Shown here one piece after another: positions 62,903 to 62,956 of a stretch of 62,956 bases of DNA. The stretch's first letter is position 1; every line of letters begins with the position of its first letter. The notes beneath the pieces are model-generated. The model was given only the letters and a program-made list of their open reading frames with translations. It had not been told where the DNA came from and did not search any database. Made by a program: the position numbers and the translations under genes. The stretch spans positions 1-62,956 of the forward strand of contig NZ_JALGQH010000034.1 of NCBI RefSeq assembly GCF_022810305.1, in the 5' to 3' direction. The stretch comes from Rhodococcus sp. ARC_M6 (GTDB taxonomy: Bacteria > Actinomycetota > Actinomycetes > Mycobacteriales > Mycobacteriaceae).

Positions 62903-62956
62903 TGTTCGGCGGTGTCCTACTCTCCCACACCCTGTCGAGTGCAGTACCATCGGCGC
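62903..62956 (-). rRNA. rrf: 5S rRNA, 3' part (cut by window edge)
   Basis: On the minus strand the sequence reads GCGCCGATGGTACTGCACTC, then GGTGTGGGAGAGTAGGAC and ACCGCCGAACA, which is the 3' third of an actinobacterial 5S rRNA (helices IV/V and the closing strand of helix I). The 5' part, and presumably 23S and 16S, lie beyond the right edge. The exact 3' end is within a few bases of 62903. Confidence 0.93.

Noticed and set aside
1..62956. CRISPR arrays, insertion sequences, prophage genes or tRNA genes
   Set aside because: I looked for regular repeat-spacer patterns, transposase or integrase motifs and tRNA arms and saw none I could support.

Overview
The window looks like chromosomal DNA of a high-GC actinobacterium, most likely Rhodococcus or a close relative. 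The evidence is a mycolata-type 5S rRNA 3' end at the right edge, GC-rich coding sequence, frequent ATGA/GTGA gene overlaps, and the gene families present (DUF35/lipid-transfer thiolase pairs, FprB-like ferredoxin reductase, TetR-controlled monooxygenase operons, YVTN propellers, ECF42 sigma with a YCII partner). The species call is inference; no search was run.

Layout. 1-284: 3' end of an FAD-linked (cholesterol-oxidase-like) oxidase. 690-8748: a compact class III lanthipeptide locus made of a LanKC synthetase, a 36-aa precursor gene too short for ordinary ORF calling (3506-3616), a strong terminator, then on the other strand a NarL-type response regulator and two paralogous DesK-like histidine kinases, followed by an orphan ABC-2-like permease. 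8670-14873: SDR, AurF-like di-iron oxygenase with ferredoxin/ferredoxin reductase, an OB-fold/thiolase pair and a TetR regulator. 15029-30549: mixed housekeeping and accessory genes (PAP2 phosphatase, alpha/beta hydrolases, LAL-type LuxR regulator, SulP transporter, GAP-family protein with a decayed tandem copy, DUF1254/1214 protein, thioesterase, CHAP amidase, secreted ParB-like protein).

30549-40108: a TetR-gated catabolic operon (class B flavin monooxygenase, serine esterase, zinc alcohol dehydrogenase, acyl-CoA synthetase, amidohydrolase, SDR that seems to start at ATT) facing a carboxymuconolactone-decarboxylase-like/DapB-like pair. The gene order suggests ketone or alcohol oxidation, ester hydrolysis and CoA activation; the substrate is unknown. 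40438-41760: secreted YVTN beta-propeller.

41842-44496: a NUDIX/winged-helix regulator with a degenerate catalytic box, divergent from a 640-aa fusion of ADP-ribosylglycohydrolase, dual-specificity-phosphatase-like and macro domains. Two direct repeats 22 bp apart lie between them, and there is a good internal start for the macro domain. This and the lanthipeptide locus are the most interesting parts.

44500-50923: a 39-aa membrane peptide, DUF1275 protein, then RidA/hydrolase/IclR divergent from an SsuABC-like importer with a 17-bp palindrome between. 50934-62670: lipid-kinase-like protein, M23 lipoprotein, DUF5701 protein, an Asn-rich secreted protein preceded by a 26-bp tandem duplication of its ribosome binding site, FAH-family hydrolase, a frameshifted relic, two lipoprotein enzymes, ECF42 sigma factor with YCII partner, and an aldehyde dehydrogenase. 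62864-62956: terminator and 3' end of a 5S rRNA, the end of an rrn operon entering from the right.
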